From assembly GCA_902729315.2 (NCBI GenBank), contig LR746267.1:1106001-1170000 (forward strand): 64,000 nucleotides of DNA. The letters are read 5' to 3'. Numbering within the stretch: position 1 is the first letter of the stretch; each line of letters opens with the position of its first letter. Source of the stretch: Spirodela intermedia (Eukaryota; Streptophyta; Magnoliopsida; Alismatales; Araceae). Below, one piece after another: positions 1 through 12,600 of this stretch. The notes under the pieces were generated by a model that made no database searches, was not told the DNA's origin, and was given only the letters and a program-made list of their open reading frames with translations. Both the position numbers and the translations under genes were made by a program.

Positions 1-361
1 TCGTCCTCTACCGTCATCAACCATCACTCTCTATCTCTTCCTCTCTCTTTTTCTCGCTACCATCTCTCTCCCACATTCTCTCTCTCGCCCTCTACCATCT
101 CTTTGTCATCTCTCTCTCCCTCTCTACCATCTTTCTCTCACGTCCTCTCTCGCCTCTACCGTCTCTCTCGCCATCCCTCTCTCTTTCGCATTGAAGGTGG
201 TGACTGGGGACGCAGCCGTTCCGTACCCTCCTCGTCAAGGTCAAATTCCAGTGTTGACCAAACCGGCTTCTACGGTGGTCAACGCTGTAACATCTCATTA
301 CAACGAAGTTATCCCTTACTATTTTAAATTAAATAATATCTCATTTCAAGCACAAGTTGCA

Positions 362-404
<43 letters not shown>

Positions 405-886
405 GGCCACCGCCGCCGTAGCATTGGATGGTCCGGCAAGGGCATGGTAGAAATTCGGCCACGTACCCAGGAGGATAAGTATCCTTTGACCATTCCTGCC
501 AATCGAGTGGCCCGTCGTATCCTGTGGGCCCCACCTAGTTGCCAACATCGACCACATTGACTCATTTGACGTTGATCCTTCGTTACCGTATATGGGTTCC
601 TTGTCATGGAACGCACGTGGACCATAGGAGGGTAGGGCCCCCATTTTATCATCCATATCTTTTTCTAAAATATTAATGTATATATATATATATTAAAATT
701 TTACGGAGCGGAGCTGAGCGCATATAATTTTAATATTATTTTCACAAAAAATAATATATCAGGCGTCAGCAATAGCTATCTACCTATATTGGCACAACGG
801 AGACCCATCTTTTGGGAAAGTCAAAACCCCATCTGGTCAGCCACATGGACTTGGCCGGTCAACTCTGAGGAGGGGGGGTCAAACCA
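1..886. other. Intergenic, CT-rich; no gene seen
   Basis: The first 190 bases are an irregular CT-rich tract, and a clean (CT)n run lies at 364-401. The remainder is moderately GC-rich to about 660 and then AT-rich. Open frames here either read through the simple repeat or show no family resemblance. The right part (about 700-886) is just downstream of the transporter stop codon, so it probably holds that gene's 3' UTR. Confidence 0.6.
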
Positions 887-1831
887 TCAGACATAGTAGA
901 CCATGCCGATCTCGATCAGCGAGGACGGAGAGATCCCAAGCTCGTCGGCGGGCCGCCGGCAATTCCGCCGGAGAAACCCGTAGAAGACGTCGATGGCGAG
1001 CTTCTTCAGCAGCGGCGAACTCCGGCGAGCGTATACGCGGGTGTGGCCCATCAGGTAGGCCACGCCGGCTTCCTTCGCCTCCATCAGCTCCTCCACCGCT
1101 GCCAGCGGCGCCGCCACCGTCTTCTCCGCCGAGCCTCCTGTAGTGGCGGCGGCGGCGGCCTCTTGCCGGAGGAACTCCGCGAGCTTGAGGATGAGGAGTT
1201 CCTCGAAGGCGTGGGAGTCGCTCCGGCTGTCCTTGTAGCCGTACCAGACGACGCAGCAGAAGAGGCGATGCTCCGGCGGGCCGAGGCGGGCGACCAGGAA
1301 GCGCTGCTCAGGCGGAACCCTGGGGATGGCGAGGGGCTTGAAGGAGACAAAGATGAGGACGCTGTGGAGGGCGGGGAAGTTGGTGACGAAGTGGGCGAAG
1401 GCCGGCGGCACGCTGGTGCCGGCGCCGGCGCCGGAGTAGACGACCCCGACTCCGGCGACTCGCCGGAGACCGAGGTCCTGCGTGAAGCTGAGAATGCTAT
1501 CCAGGGAGACTTTGTTCTGAAGCTCGAAGCTCTCCTTCTTCCAGGTGCCGTAGTGCCACGCCGCCATGACTGCGACGACGGTGAGGGAGAGGGCGAGGGG
1601 GAACCAGCCACTATGGGGGACCTTGGCCAGGCTGGCCGAGAGGTAGACCATCTCCACGGAACCGAACACGGCAGCGAAGCACAGCGCCGCCAGCAGGCTC
1701 CGCCGCCATACCGTCGTGATCACCAGAAGCATCAGCACCGTCGTGATCACCATCACTGAAATCACCGCCAACCCTGCCAGAGAAGGTAGATAGATAGATA
1801 AGTAAGTAGAAAGAAAGAAAGATAGATCGGT

Positions 1832-1870
<39 letters not shown>

Positions 1871-4154
1871 GAGAGAGAGAGAGAGAGATACCGTAGGCGT
1901 TTCCGATCAAGGTGGTGTCTTTGAAGCCGACGGCGACGGCGAGGCAGATGACCATCAGAGCCCAGTTGACTTCGGGGATGTAGATCTGACCGTGTACCTC
2001 GCCGGAGGTGTGGACGACTTTCACCCGCGGGAAGCAGCGGAAGGCCCGGCACTGGCTGACGATCGAGAAGGTGGCGGAGATCATCGCCTGGCTGCCCACC
2101 GCCGTCGCCAGAGTTGCAATGATGAATACCGGCCAGAAGATCGGCTCTGGAGGTCCATCAATTATAAAAAAATAAAAAAATCATAACATTACATTTGCTT
2201 AGCAAAACTTACATGAAATTGAAGCGTTCGTGGTTATTTATTTAGAAGAAATAAATAACTAAATACATAAAATCATGAGAGATCATACGGTTTAAATGGG
2301 TTTATAAACTTTGCGAGAAAAACCCACGTGAAATCTGATCAGTCAAGATCATAAAATGTTGCTGTTCAAGTAAGCATGAAGAACTTGCATGAAATCGGAC
2401 CAATTATGCTTCTGAAAAGCCGTGATGAATATGAACACCGGCAGCAATCGATTAGACTAAATAAATAATTAGATTAATAAAAACCATGAGAGACACCAAT
2501 CGGTTAAAATGGGAATCAAGATCAGAGAGGAGAACTCTACCAGGGATGGATTTGTAGAAGCTTCTCCGGAGGTCCTCCTTGTGCTTTGTAAGGTACGCAG
2601 CCTCCCCCATGTACGCCAGAACTAGGCAGGGATAAACGACGCCCATGAAAGCCAACTGCCATCCAGGAATGAAGTCAGCGTTGACCAAGATATTTAAGGA
2701 GGATAGACCATCATAATCTGAGATTTTTTTTCCATTATCTAACCGACTATCATCCTATTACGATAGAAGACGTGAGGAGATGGAAGATCAAACTCTTGCA
2801 TGATCGAAGATGGAAGAATTTTCTTCCTCCCGGATCAATCCAGATTAAGCTCAAGAACAGTAGTAGGCCTTCGGCCGGAGATTGCAGAGGATGGTGGAGG
2901 GGGGTTCTACGTACCCGGATCGAAGTCTTGGAAAAGTGTCCCAGATCCGCAAACATGGCTTCCGCACCTGCGAAGGAGTCACAGGCAGCAACGTATCAGA
3001 TATCCGAGGTGAAGAAGAAGAAGAATAAAAAGAAGAAGGTACCGGTTATGCAGAGGACGATTCCCCCGAGGGACATCCACCCATCTTTTTGAGTGATCTT
3101 GAAGAATTTGATGATATAATGCGGGGAGAGGGCCTGCACTACGCTCGGATTCCAGCGAGCGATGTTGTAGATGCCGACCCCACCGATGCTGACGAGCCAA
3201 GAGATCATGATCGGGGCGAAGAGGAACCCCACCCGGTGGGTCCCGAAACTTTGGATGGCGAAGAGCAGAATCAGAATGAAGCACGCGATGATCAGAATGG
3301 AATCTGCAGGATCAGACCATGCAGATGAATTGAGGCTATATACGAAGTTCATATTATAATAATTGTATATTATTTTATTTGTACTATTTCTACACACGCA
3401 ATGAACTCAGAAGAATCTGCAGTGTGAGACGTTGAGACGAATCCCATGACAAGAAAGGCTGAAGTTGAATAATTTCCAGAGGAATTCCAATGAAGTGAAC
3501 CTGGGTTGATTAACAAGTTAACGTGGGTCCCGTATTCCCAAATAAAGTAAACTTTTTTAACGATGAATGGGTCTGTCAAATTTTAATGAATTTAAAGTCA
3601 AAGAATCATTCCCTCTATTTGTACTCACATTCATGCAGCCCCGAGATCTTGACTTCGACTCCAGAGACTGCCGACAGCACTGCAGACGATGAAGAAAGAG
3701 GAAGAAAAAAACGGGCTAGTCAGAGTTCAAGCTCGGCATGCAGCCGCCCTTCTGAATCACGCGAAATTATAGTAATCTTCTTTTCCGTGATCGAATCCAA
3801 TGAAACCCTGGTGCAATCATCTGTTCTCGAAGCAAATCACGGTGGATTGGGTGAAGAAGAGAGAGAGAGAGACTCACCGGACATGGTCGGAGTGAGGACG
3901 CCGTCGCCGATCATCATGCCGGTGGCCATGAGCACCGTGAGCAGAAGTAGAACGCGAGAGCTTCGGTGCCTCTCGAAGAACTCTTTGATCAGAGAGCTCG
4001 TCCTTGTTTCTCCGGTGGGCGGGTCTGGTTTTAGGGCAGACAGGTGCTCGTGGGCGACCTGGGGAGTGCTCAGAAGACCCATCTTCGATCTCCGGCACAT
4101 CAGCGAGTAGAGAGCGAAAGTCCCCCCTGAGGAAACCCCCCGAGTCTCAAAACC

Positions 4155-4191
<37 letters not shown>

Positions 4192-4637
4192 AGATGGAGA
4201 AGCACCTTCACCGTTATCATCAGCTCCGATGACGAACACGATGTACTTGAAGAGGGGGATGATGGTGATGGTCCAGAAGACCAAGGAGAGGACACCGAAT
4301 ATCTCCTCCTCCTCCTCCACGTGGAGACGCAATCTGCCCGAGAAGGTACTCTTGAAGACGTAGATGGGGGAGATACTCAGGTCGCCATAGACGACCCCGA
4401 AGCTCTGGTAGGCCAGCAGCAGCGTCGAGCCGTGCGCCCTCTGAGAGGAAGGAACCGATTGGCAGGGGGACGAAGAGAAAGATCGATCTGAATCATCAAG
4501 GACGAAGATGGAGAAGGAAACGATGGAGGAGAGGAGCAGAGAGGAGAACTCACCAACCAGGTGGAACCGCTCCGCCTGTTGCCGCCGGATTCGACAGCCT
4601 CGTCGCCTCCGTCTGAGCTCCAGCGAACCCACGCCAT
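887..4637 (-). CDS. HAK5-like: High-affinity potassium transporter, HAK/KUP/KT family cluster I (HAK1/HAK5-like)
   Basis: K+ (probably K+/H+ symport) transporter of the plasma membrane. Nine exons in phase: 4637-4554, 4440-4206, 4126-3878, 3679-3629, 3303-3043, 2967-2915, 2655-2541, 2146-1892, 1773-887, giving 729 aa. Visible landmarks in order are [19 protein letters not shown] (first membrane helix; the SISP form is typical of the HAK1 clade), [12 protein letters not shown] (family signature), [66 protein letters not shown] and [12 protein letters not shown]-like [11 protein letters not shown]. The C-terminus, [11 protein letters not shown], is the cluster I ending. The cytosolic N-terminus before the first helix is shorter than in Arabidopsis HAK5, so the start at 4637 is the least certain point. 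Several introns hold GA/CT microsatellites. Function follows from the family; expression under K+ starvation is not visible here. Confidence 0.95.
1832..1889. repeat. (GA)n/(GATA)n microsatellite in the last HAK intron
   Basis: A GA run broken by GATA units, beginning a few bases inside the intron after the exon that ends at 1892. Read on the gene's strand it is (CT)n directly following the 5' splice site. Confidence 0.9.
4159..4188. repeat. (GA)n microsatellite in HAK intron 2
   Basis: Uninterrupted GA dinucleotides lie between the exon ending at 4206 and the one starting at 4126. They are CT on the gene's strand. Confidence 0.9.
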
Positions 4638-5331
4638 CTGCTTCCGGGCGAGAAGCTGCCCTCTCCTCCCCCGGCCCCCCCTCGCCCTCGAAGTGGGTGA
4701 GACAGAAAGAGAGAGAGAGAGAGAGAACTCAGTGATAGCTCTCCCGCTTCATCTCCTTCCTTCCACTCGTCTCTTCATCTCAGAGGAAGCCCTGCGAACT
4801 GCACTGATAGATTAAATAGAGAGAGAGAGAGAGAGAGAGAGAGAGCTAGGGAGAGAGATATAGCGAGCTAGGGAGAGAGCGAGAGAGAGAGAGAGCTTGG
4901 AAGAGAGATATAGCGAGAGATAGCGAGATAGGGAGAGAGAGAGAAAGAGAGCTTGGGAGAGAGATATAGCGAGAGAGAGAGAGAGTTAGGGAGAGATTAT
5001 AGCGAGCTAAGGACAAAGAGAGAGGCCAAACTATTACGTCCGTATGTGAACGAGGAAACGGTCTCAGTTACTTCTGTCAACTGCTTTCAGAGCGTTGACC
5101 GAAATGCCCACTCAGAGGACGCCACGACAGGGCTTCCTCAGCCATCGATCTCAGGACGACACGATATTTCAGAGGTCGGGAAATTATTTAAATCATTTAA
5201 AATCATTAATAAAACAAATTGGACGCTCTTACGGAGATGCTTTTTACGTTCCTCATGATGCTGCCTCCCTGCCGACAATTCCCACTCCCCACCCTCCCCT
5301 GTGCCACCCACACACACCTTCCCGTCCCTTG

Positions 5332-5375
<44 letters not shown>

Positions 5376-5909
5376 CCTCTCTCCCTCTCTATCTTTCTCT
5401 CTCTCTCTCTCTCCCTCTCTCTCTCTCTCTCTCCCACTCTCTCTTTCTCTCCCTCTCTCTCTCCCTCTCTCTCTCTCTAAACTGTGCGGAAACTTGCTGA
5501 GAATAATAAACTTAAGTGGCCGAACTGGTTCCAGCATAGGTCTTTCTCTCCCTCTAATAAGACGGCGTTTATTAAATGCAGAAAAGGACGAGGCGGGGAA
5601 GGAGTCTTCGTTCCAGTCTTACCGCTCGCTTGTCCTAATAAAGGACCTTCTTCCTGGAATAATCTCGCCGATGTCCAGGGAGCAAGCGGTCCTCGTTTCT
5701 CACACGTCTCCATTGCCCCTCCCTTCAGCGAGAACGCTGGACCCCTGCGTCCGGCCCCACTGGAACTCCTGTGGGCAAACGAGCGGCGAGCAGCGTTACT
5801 GGCCCCTTATAATTAATGGGCCTCTCTCTCCTCTCTCTCTCTTGTTAGCACGAGAAATGGGCTTGGGGCTCTCAAGTTGGACTGCACCTTTCATGGTCAC
5901 AGATTGGAC

Positions 5910-5959
<50 letters not shown>

Positions 5960-6130
5960 GGACAAGAAAGGTCGCTTTTTTTTTTTCTTTCAGGGGTTCT
6001 ACGAGAATGGATGGACATGGAATCAGAGGTTAACGGTAATTATTAGGAAAGAAACCTGTTCAAGTCAGCGGAATAATAAAGAGATTAAGAAAACCTAAAA
6101 TCGCTGATTTATTGAGAGCCAGTAGAACGG
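4638..6130. other. HAK upstream region and intergenic DNA dominated by GA/CT repeats
   Basis: Upstream of the HAK start lies a long irregular GA/GATA tract (4819-4997). Further on are a CT tract (5332-5478), with interruptions, and a clean GA run (5912-5955). The stretch 5500-5830 between them is non-repetitive but has no recognisable coding content. A 312-codon open frame here exists only because CT repeats lack stops. The HAK promoter should lie at about 4650-5300, but I see no unambiguous TATA box. Confidence 0.6.
5332..5478. repeat. Long imperfect (CT)n tract
   Basis: About 147 bases of CT dinucleotides with occasional CCCT and TTT interruptions, lying between the HAK gene and the helicase. 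Confidence 0.9.
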
Positions 6131-6668
6131 AACCCCGTGAATCAGGGCTCGAATAATCAGAGGAACGTGCAAGGAAATCTGGCTGCGCCACTACACGGAT
6201 GAACAAATACCGAGCAGCTTGCCCTCCCCCACCTCCCTCTCCGGAGACAACAACACCCGAGAGTGATCGCGCCGCCAGCCACGGCGGCGGAATGGCGGCC
6301 GCCCGGCATCTCTGACATGGAGAACCTGCTCTTCAAAGGGCTGGGGTTGCAGAACGGCCGAGCTTGGCGCGCTGCCGCCGCCGAGCTCCCTGCTGGTCCT
6401 TCACGACGGAAGGCTCCATTGTCCTGCAAAGCCGCAATCCCCGCCGCAGAGCCGTCGGCTGCCGTGGGCTCTGTATTTCAGAACTCAATTCCGGGCCACT
6501 GGCAGAGATCGATCTTCATCAGATTAATCACCGATGAGACTTACCTTCATGATGCCACAAGGTTCTACACCGGCCCGTCCATCGCCCAGAGCCACAGCCC
6601 GCCGGAGGAGCTGTCGGCGGGCCGCCTGTCTAGGAAAGCCGGGATGAGTCGTCCTCTTGAATAGGAGG
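6131..6668 (-). other. Probable spliced 3' UTR of the helicase gene
   Basis: On the minus strand, downstream of the stop codon at 6669, the sequence stays GC-rich and exon-like. A strong donor (AAG|GTAAGTC, exon end at 6545) is followed by a good acceptor (TTTGCAG|GACAATGG, exon start at 6423). Related plant helicases have a longer C-terminal tail, so this part may be former coding sequence now untranslated. This is inference from splice signals; transcript data would settle it. Confidence 0.4.
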
Positions 6669-9600
6669 CTAGGCCTCAGAAAGCGCGTCCAGGTGTCTCT
6701 GCCGCTGCCCACCCCCGGCCCTCAGAGCCCGCGAGTTGGAGGAAGCCTTCCCGCCTCCATGGCCGGAGCTCTTGGGCCCCAGGAATTCCTTGGGGATGCT
6801 ATCAAGATCCATGAAGCACTTCCTCGACTTGGCGTCCGTGATCAGGGCGGCCCAGTCATCAGACTGCATGAGGGCATTAGCGTTGCCCACAACCTGCCAC
6901 ATATGACCATCATCATCATCATCATCATCATCATGTAGAGATAGAGAGAGAGAGAGAGAGGGGGGTACCCAGAGGGCCCGTCTGGCACGGGTCAAGGCAA
7001 CGTTCATGCGGCGTATATCTGCGACGAAGCCGACGCCATGATTGGAGGCGCGGACACAGGACATGATGATGACGTCGCGCTCCTGGCCCTGGAAGGCATC
7101 GACGGTGTTGATGTAGAGGTCTTTGCCATGGTCAGAGGAGAGGACGTCCTCAAACTCGCGTTGGATGCACTTGAGCTGGAGCTTGTAGGGGGTGATGATG
7201 CCGACGGAGACGCGGGCGGCGGTGCCGCCACCAGCGGCGGCCTTGAGGACGGCGTGGAGGTGCTCGTACAGGCGGAGGCAGAAGTGGGCCTCGTGGATGT
7301 TCTGGAATGAGACGGAGCCGTTGCGGTGGGACTCGCGGCCATGGACGATGTCGAAGAAGACGTAGGGCTTGAGCATGGCATCCTGGTGGTAGGGCTCATC
7401 GGGGAGGCCGGCGATGCTCTCGCTGTCGGTGAGGCGGCCCTGATAGAAGTACCTAGAGGGGAAGTCCCTTATCTGGGGGTGCATGCGGTACTGCACGGAG
7501 AGCAGCATGGTGGGGCAGCCGGCGAGCTGGAACCGCTCGAAGAGGCTGCGGCTGTAGAGCAGCGTGCCGGCGGCCTTGCTGATGACAGTGGCAGGCAGCT
7601 GCTGGGGGTCACCGACGAGCACGCAGCGCGCCGCGCCGAGCGACAGCGGCGGCAGCACCGCCACCTCGCTGGCCTGCGCCGCCTCGTCGATGACCACCAT
7701 GTCGAAGCCGTGGGAGAGGCGGGAGAAGAGCTTGCGCCCGCTGCTGGAGACCGTCGTGAACACAATCTCCGCCTCGTTGGCGAAGCTCGCCTCCAGCTTC
7801 GAGCGGGCCTCGTCCAGGTTGAATCCCCCCGCTGATCGGAACTTGCCCTCCACGATCAGCAGCCGGGACATCTCCACCAGGACCTTGTCGCGGCTCTCCA
7901 CGGCCGCCGCCAGGTGCTGCAGCAGGACGTCGCGGTTATGGTCGCGGGCGGTGAGCACGTCGGGGTCGACCCCGACGCCGCCCTGCGCTCGCCCAGCGGC
8001 CGCCACGGCGGTGAGATCGCGCTGGAGGAGGGCGATCTTGTGAGACCACTGGGCCTCGCTGGCGCGCAGCTGGGACATCCACCCAACCACCTCCTCGCGC
8101 TTCTTCTCCAATAGCTGCTCCGTGCGCCGCTCGACGGAGACGGCCTGCGCGGCGCGGGTCTGCGAGTCCACGCCGACGCGGGCCACGTCTGGGCGGTAGA
8201 CCTTCATCTCGCCGTCGATGAAGCCGCGGTCGAGCACCCGCGAGAGCAGCTCATCGGTGGCGGCGTTGGAGGGGGCGCACACGAGCATGCGGGGCTTCGG
8301 GCAGAGCTTCGGCAGGGTCCGGAAGAGGTTCTCATCCATGCTCTGCAACACCTCGTCGATGGATCCCGCCCCCGCCCGCTCGGTGGCGGCACCACCGCCG
8401 TCGCCGTTCTGCTTGTAGCTCTCGGGGGCGAGCTTCTTCAGCAGGGCCGTGTAGTAGTGCTGATACTGCACGAGGTGGATCACGTTGAGCATCCCCCACA
8501 CCGTGTGGGTCTTCCCCGTGCCGGGCGGCCCCTGAACCAGCGTGAAAGGCCACGGCTCCTGCTTCTTCGTGGCACTGCCGCCGCTCCCGGCGGCGGTGTG
8601 CATCGCCGCCCACTGGATAGCCGCCAGCTGCGGCCCGTTGAAGGTCCTGTGCAGGTGCTCGACGAAGTTTGGGGTGAAGCAATCGGGCATGCCGGGGGGC
8701 TGGGCCTCGTACTTGGGGAACTGCTCCGGGCTCGGTTTTAGAATCGCTGTTTGCATCTGGAAAGCTATAAGATTTCAATAAATCTGTGCGTAAACAAAGC
8801 TCGACGCCTAATAAAGCAACCCTCCTATTCTCAACGTTGGGCAAGCAAAGATCAAGAGAGAGAGTCAATGGGTTTGCTACCTGCGAGTGGAGATGGCGGA
8901 ATGCATGGAGAGCAACGTATTCGCGCTGGGTGGTGGCGAGGGAGCCCAGCACAGTGAGATACCATATGCTCCTGGGAAGGAGCTTCCTCAAGACATGGTC
9001 GTCGCCCATCTGGCTGCAGGCCAAGCAGAAACCACAATCGATTAGAAAACAGGACACCTGATCAATCTCCAACCGCAGAGATTTTCCTTCCTTTTTTTTT
9101 TCATCAAGAACAGCAAATGATTTTCCAAAAGTTCCACAAGAATAAAATACGGGATAATCCAAAAAGGTAATGAAAATCCCCTCCAGGATAGCTGGAGGAG
9201 GGACCTCATTGGGGATGAGAGGAGATCTAGAAAGAGGCTATTTCGGACTCATAAGTGACTCATTCCACGTGTGCAGTTTGTCTCAGATCCATCGTTCTAC
9301 TTCCGGTAAGAACATCTCTGCAGCTATGGAAGAGAGCTTAATCCAATCCACTTTCCATCAATGAATAATCCGGCTGAAAAGGAACATTTTTAGGTCTTCC
9401 ATGAACCCTAACTCCCATATCCAGCTAGGGATTGCAGTCTCAGAGATCCTGAACAGGCACCAGTATGATCCTGTTCATGAAAGCCCAACTGGGCTTCTGG
9501 TGCCCTTGAGATTTCATCGAAATACTCTGAATGGATCCTTGGGCAGCAAGCACTTTATCATACATATAACTAATATATCTATAAATGAAAAAAAATGGCT

Positions 9601-12600
9601 TATATAAATGAATGGATTTGGGCGAGATTTGGGGATTTTTGAAAGCTGTGCCGTGCCATCAATAACCTATTTTTTATTAAAGTTTAATCACGTTTCCATT
9701 GAGTGCGATTGCATCACCCATCACAGTGAAAGACTAGTAAGGTGATATTGGTTCTGCAGGGTTGGGATACATAGGATCAGAAGATAATGAGAGATAATAT
9801 CAATCAGGTTCTGCAGGGATGTTCAGATCTTTACTAGCAACCACGTTGACCGGTTGCCACTCTTTGTCCCCAACTTGGTCAACGCTTCTTCTGGTCATTA
9901 CGAGCTACAGATAACAGCCAAACTGATGACGCCCATTCTAATCCTTGTTCAGAGATGAAACATGCTTCTAGTGCGACTCTATCTCATGTCTACTAAAGGG
10001 AACTATGCTTGAAGCAACCCTGCAAAATCTTTTATATCCCTCATCAGCAAGACATTCCCTTGAACCGCAGGGGAAAAGAAATCCGACTACGTGATATTTA
10101 TAAGGGCAGAAATGTTTTTGGGGGGGCAGGAAAAAGTCAACGAGGCAAATGATAAATCACTGCGAAACACTGGTAGAACATCCTACACTACCCAGCTCCC
10201 AGCTGAAAATACAACACATTGGAAAGATTCGCAGTCCTCAGACTTAGAAAGCTGCTGTATTATTAATCCAACGAACATCAGGCTTCTTCCAATGATCTGA
10301 ATACCCTGCTCTGACGTGCTTACAGAACAACGAAAAAACCATTTTTCGTCTTCACACTGAATTGCCTGGATCGTACCTGGTCAGTGACTTCATCTCTACC
10401 CAAGGGTCAGTAGACATGTCTGTAGTTCTTGCACTAGGATGAGTTGTACTGAGTGAAGGTGAACCTCTTGAAGATCATGGTTAACAACAAATAAGAAATA
10501 AAACGCAAAAAACAAAAATGGCAATAAACCGAACATTACCCGCCAGAATCATATGCATCACCCACATAAAAGTGCAAAATTGCTCCAGGGGGCTCACGTA
10601 TGTCAATAGGGGAGTGACGCCTAACAGTACCAACCACTCGTCCACCAACCTCTGCATTGGTGTCCTCTTCACCCATGCCAGCATTGCTGCTCCTCCTGGA
10701 TCTGACTGCTCTCGGGAAATTTACAGGTTAGGATTTCTGATTTAAGCATGATCGCCGTATAAGAAATAAGATGTGAACACGCAAATAGTTATGTATGCAA
10801 ACCTGTTGTAGGCTTCCGCGATGAGAGAACTGCAACATCCCCCTCTTTAAAGCTCCACTTGGACTCACTTGCTGGGAGGACTACAACATCATACCATCCT
10901 ACAAAGAAGCATACCTAGGCATTAGGAAAGAAAGCTTCAAAGAACACCGGATTCAAGACCTCAAGTTATCAACTGCTTGTCGTCAAGTTTTTACCTCAGA
11001 ATCTCATTTTATGAAACCATACTTGTAAGTATGGCGATGAGCTACAATTGAATTTAACAAAAACATCTATAACTGCATCTTCTTGCTAATATGAACTAGT
11101 GGTCTAGGCACCAAGCAATGTGGTTTCTCAGCATACACAAATATCAGAATGATCCAACATATCAGAGTGATATGATGAATGGCATTCAAAATAACAAAGA
11201 AGCCGAAAATGTGGATGGATGAGAGGAAAAAAGACTACGTCTACAAAAGCAGGAGGATCTTCTTGACAGGATGACCAAGAGGATCAGCTGCACAGTTTTC
11301 AAATCAATCCCCTAGAAGGTTAGAACTGTGGTCCATATGACCTAAGGACGTGTCAATCCAATGCTTTGATTCATATATCTATATGTATAAACGACAACAG
11401 ATAGATATATGGGTAGGTTGCCATGAAGGAGGCCTATTTTTACCCTTTGACACACCAACTTCTGAGGTAATTGAGAGCAAGTTGGAGAAATCAATGCTGC
11501 CCACCTATTTCTATAGCCAAAGAACTATCAAAGGCTCAACTATGGAAGGGAAAAGTTGCTCTCAGAGTACAAGTGCTCATAAGAATGGACTCGACTAACC
11601 CATACCTCAGGACGAGGAGGCTACTAATTAGTCACTAAAAAGTGGCACAATGTAGTATCTAGTTTTAGTCAGGAGAAATCATATGTGAAAACATAGATTT
11701 CTAACAGCTTGGCAGGTCAAATTTTGCTACTTTTTTCTGGCACAGAATAAGCACAGAACAAACGGTTTCAATATCCCACAGATTTTTAAGGAATTTAGAA
11801 GAAGTTGAAAAAAAAATGTGCCGTCCAAGATCATCATCATCATCATCTTCATCATTAAAAGAGAATCAGCACTACAAGTCCGTCTAGAACATCTCTCCAA
11901 CTCCTCTTCAGGAAAATAGTTTACATGAAACATTGCAAGATTACCAAAAGATTCAGCTTGGCGTACTGTCTAGATAGACTAACAGAAAGGAGGTACACAT
12001 TTATGCACAAACATGTAAAAACATGCAAAAGTCTGCACGTGTACACATTAAAAAATAGAACATTGGATCTTAAAAGCTCCAAGGTAGGTGAGCATTCACA
12101 ACTTTGAGTGTCTTCTTCGGTTTTCATGAAAATCAACGTTCCACCCTTCTGGCTGACAAAAATTTATTTCTATCACCTGTTCATTAGAATGTCTGGATTC
12201 AAACTTTCAAAGGACTTTATTTCCAAAGTACTCAACCGTCACGGATGTTTATCATGAGAGATGCAAAATAGAAACATCAACTTTCTTATCCTCTGGATTG
12301 TTCCTTTAAAATGTCAACTTCGAGAGCTAAAGACTGCACTAAAGAAAAGAGAAGACATTTTTTTCAATATATCATTTAGTACATACTAGAAGTGTGTATG
12401 CAAATGGTGACCTGGAACTTGTATAAAGAAAGGAAGAAAATTAAGCATATTAAAGTCTACAGAAGACATGCCAAAAGTCAACACTGCTGAGACGAACGGA
12501 AATGAAGCTTGAACAGAGAACATTACCATTAAAGGCACTTGTACCAAGTAAATTGAAATACCATCTAAATTGGTCACTCTTGTCCCCAAATAATGTTGAA

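Noticed and set aside
1043-1759. 238-codon plus-strand frame
   Set aside because: It is the reverse-strand shadow of the last, GC-rich HAK exon.
5095-6033. 312-codon open frame on the plus strand
   Set aside because: Its length comes from CT and GA repeats, which lack stop codons in most frames; the non-repeat parts show no protein-like conservation.
7326-7835. Plus-strand frames across the helicase core
   Set aside because: They are shadows of the GC-rich 596-codon helicase exon, whose minus frame carries all the motifs.
10481-10684. Small membrane-like frame on the minus strand
   Set aside because: It overlaps a helicase exon in the wrong frame; the correct frame there reads [18 protein letters not shown].
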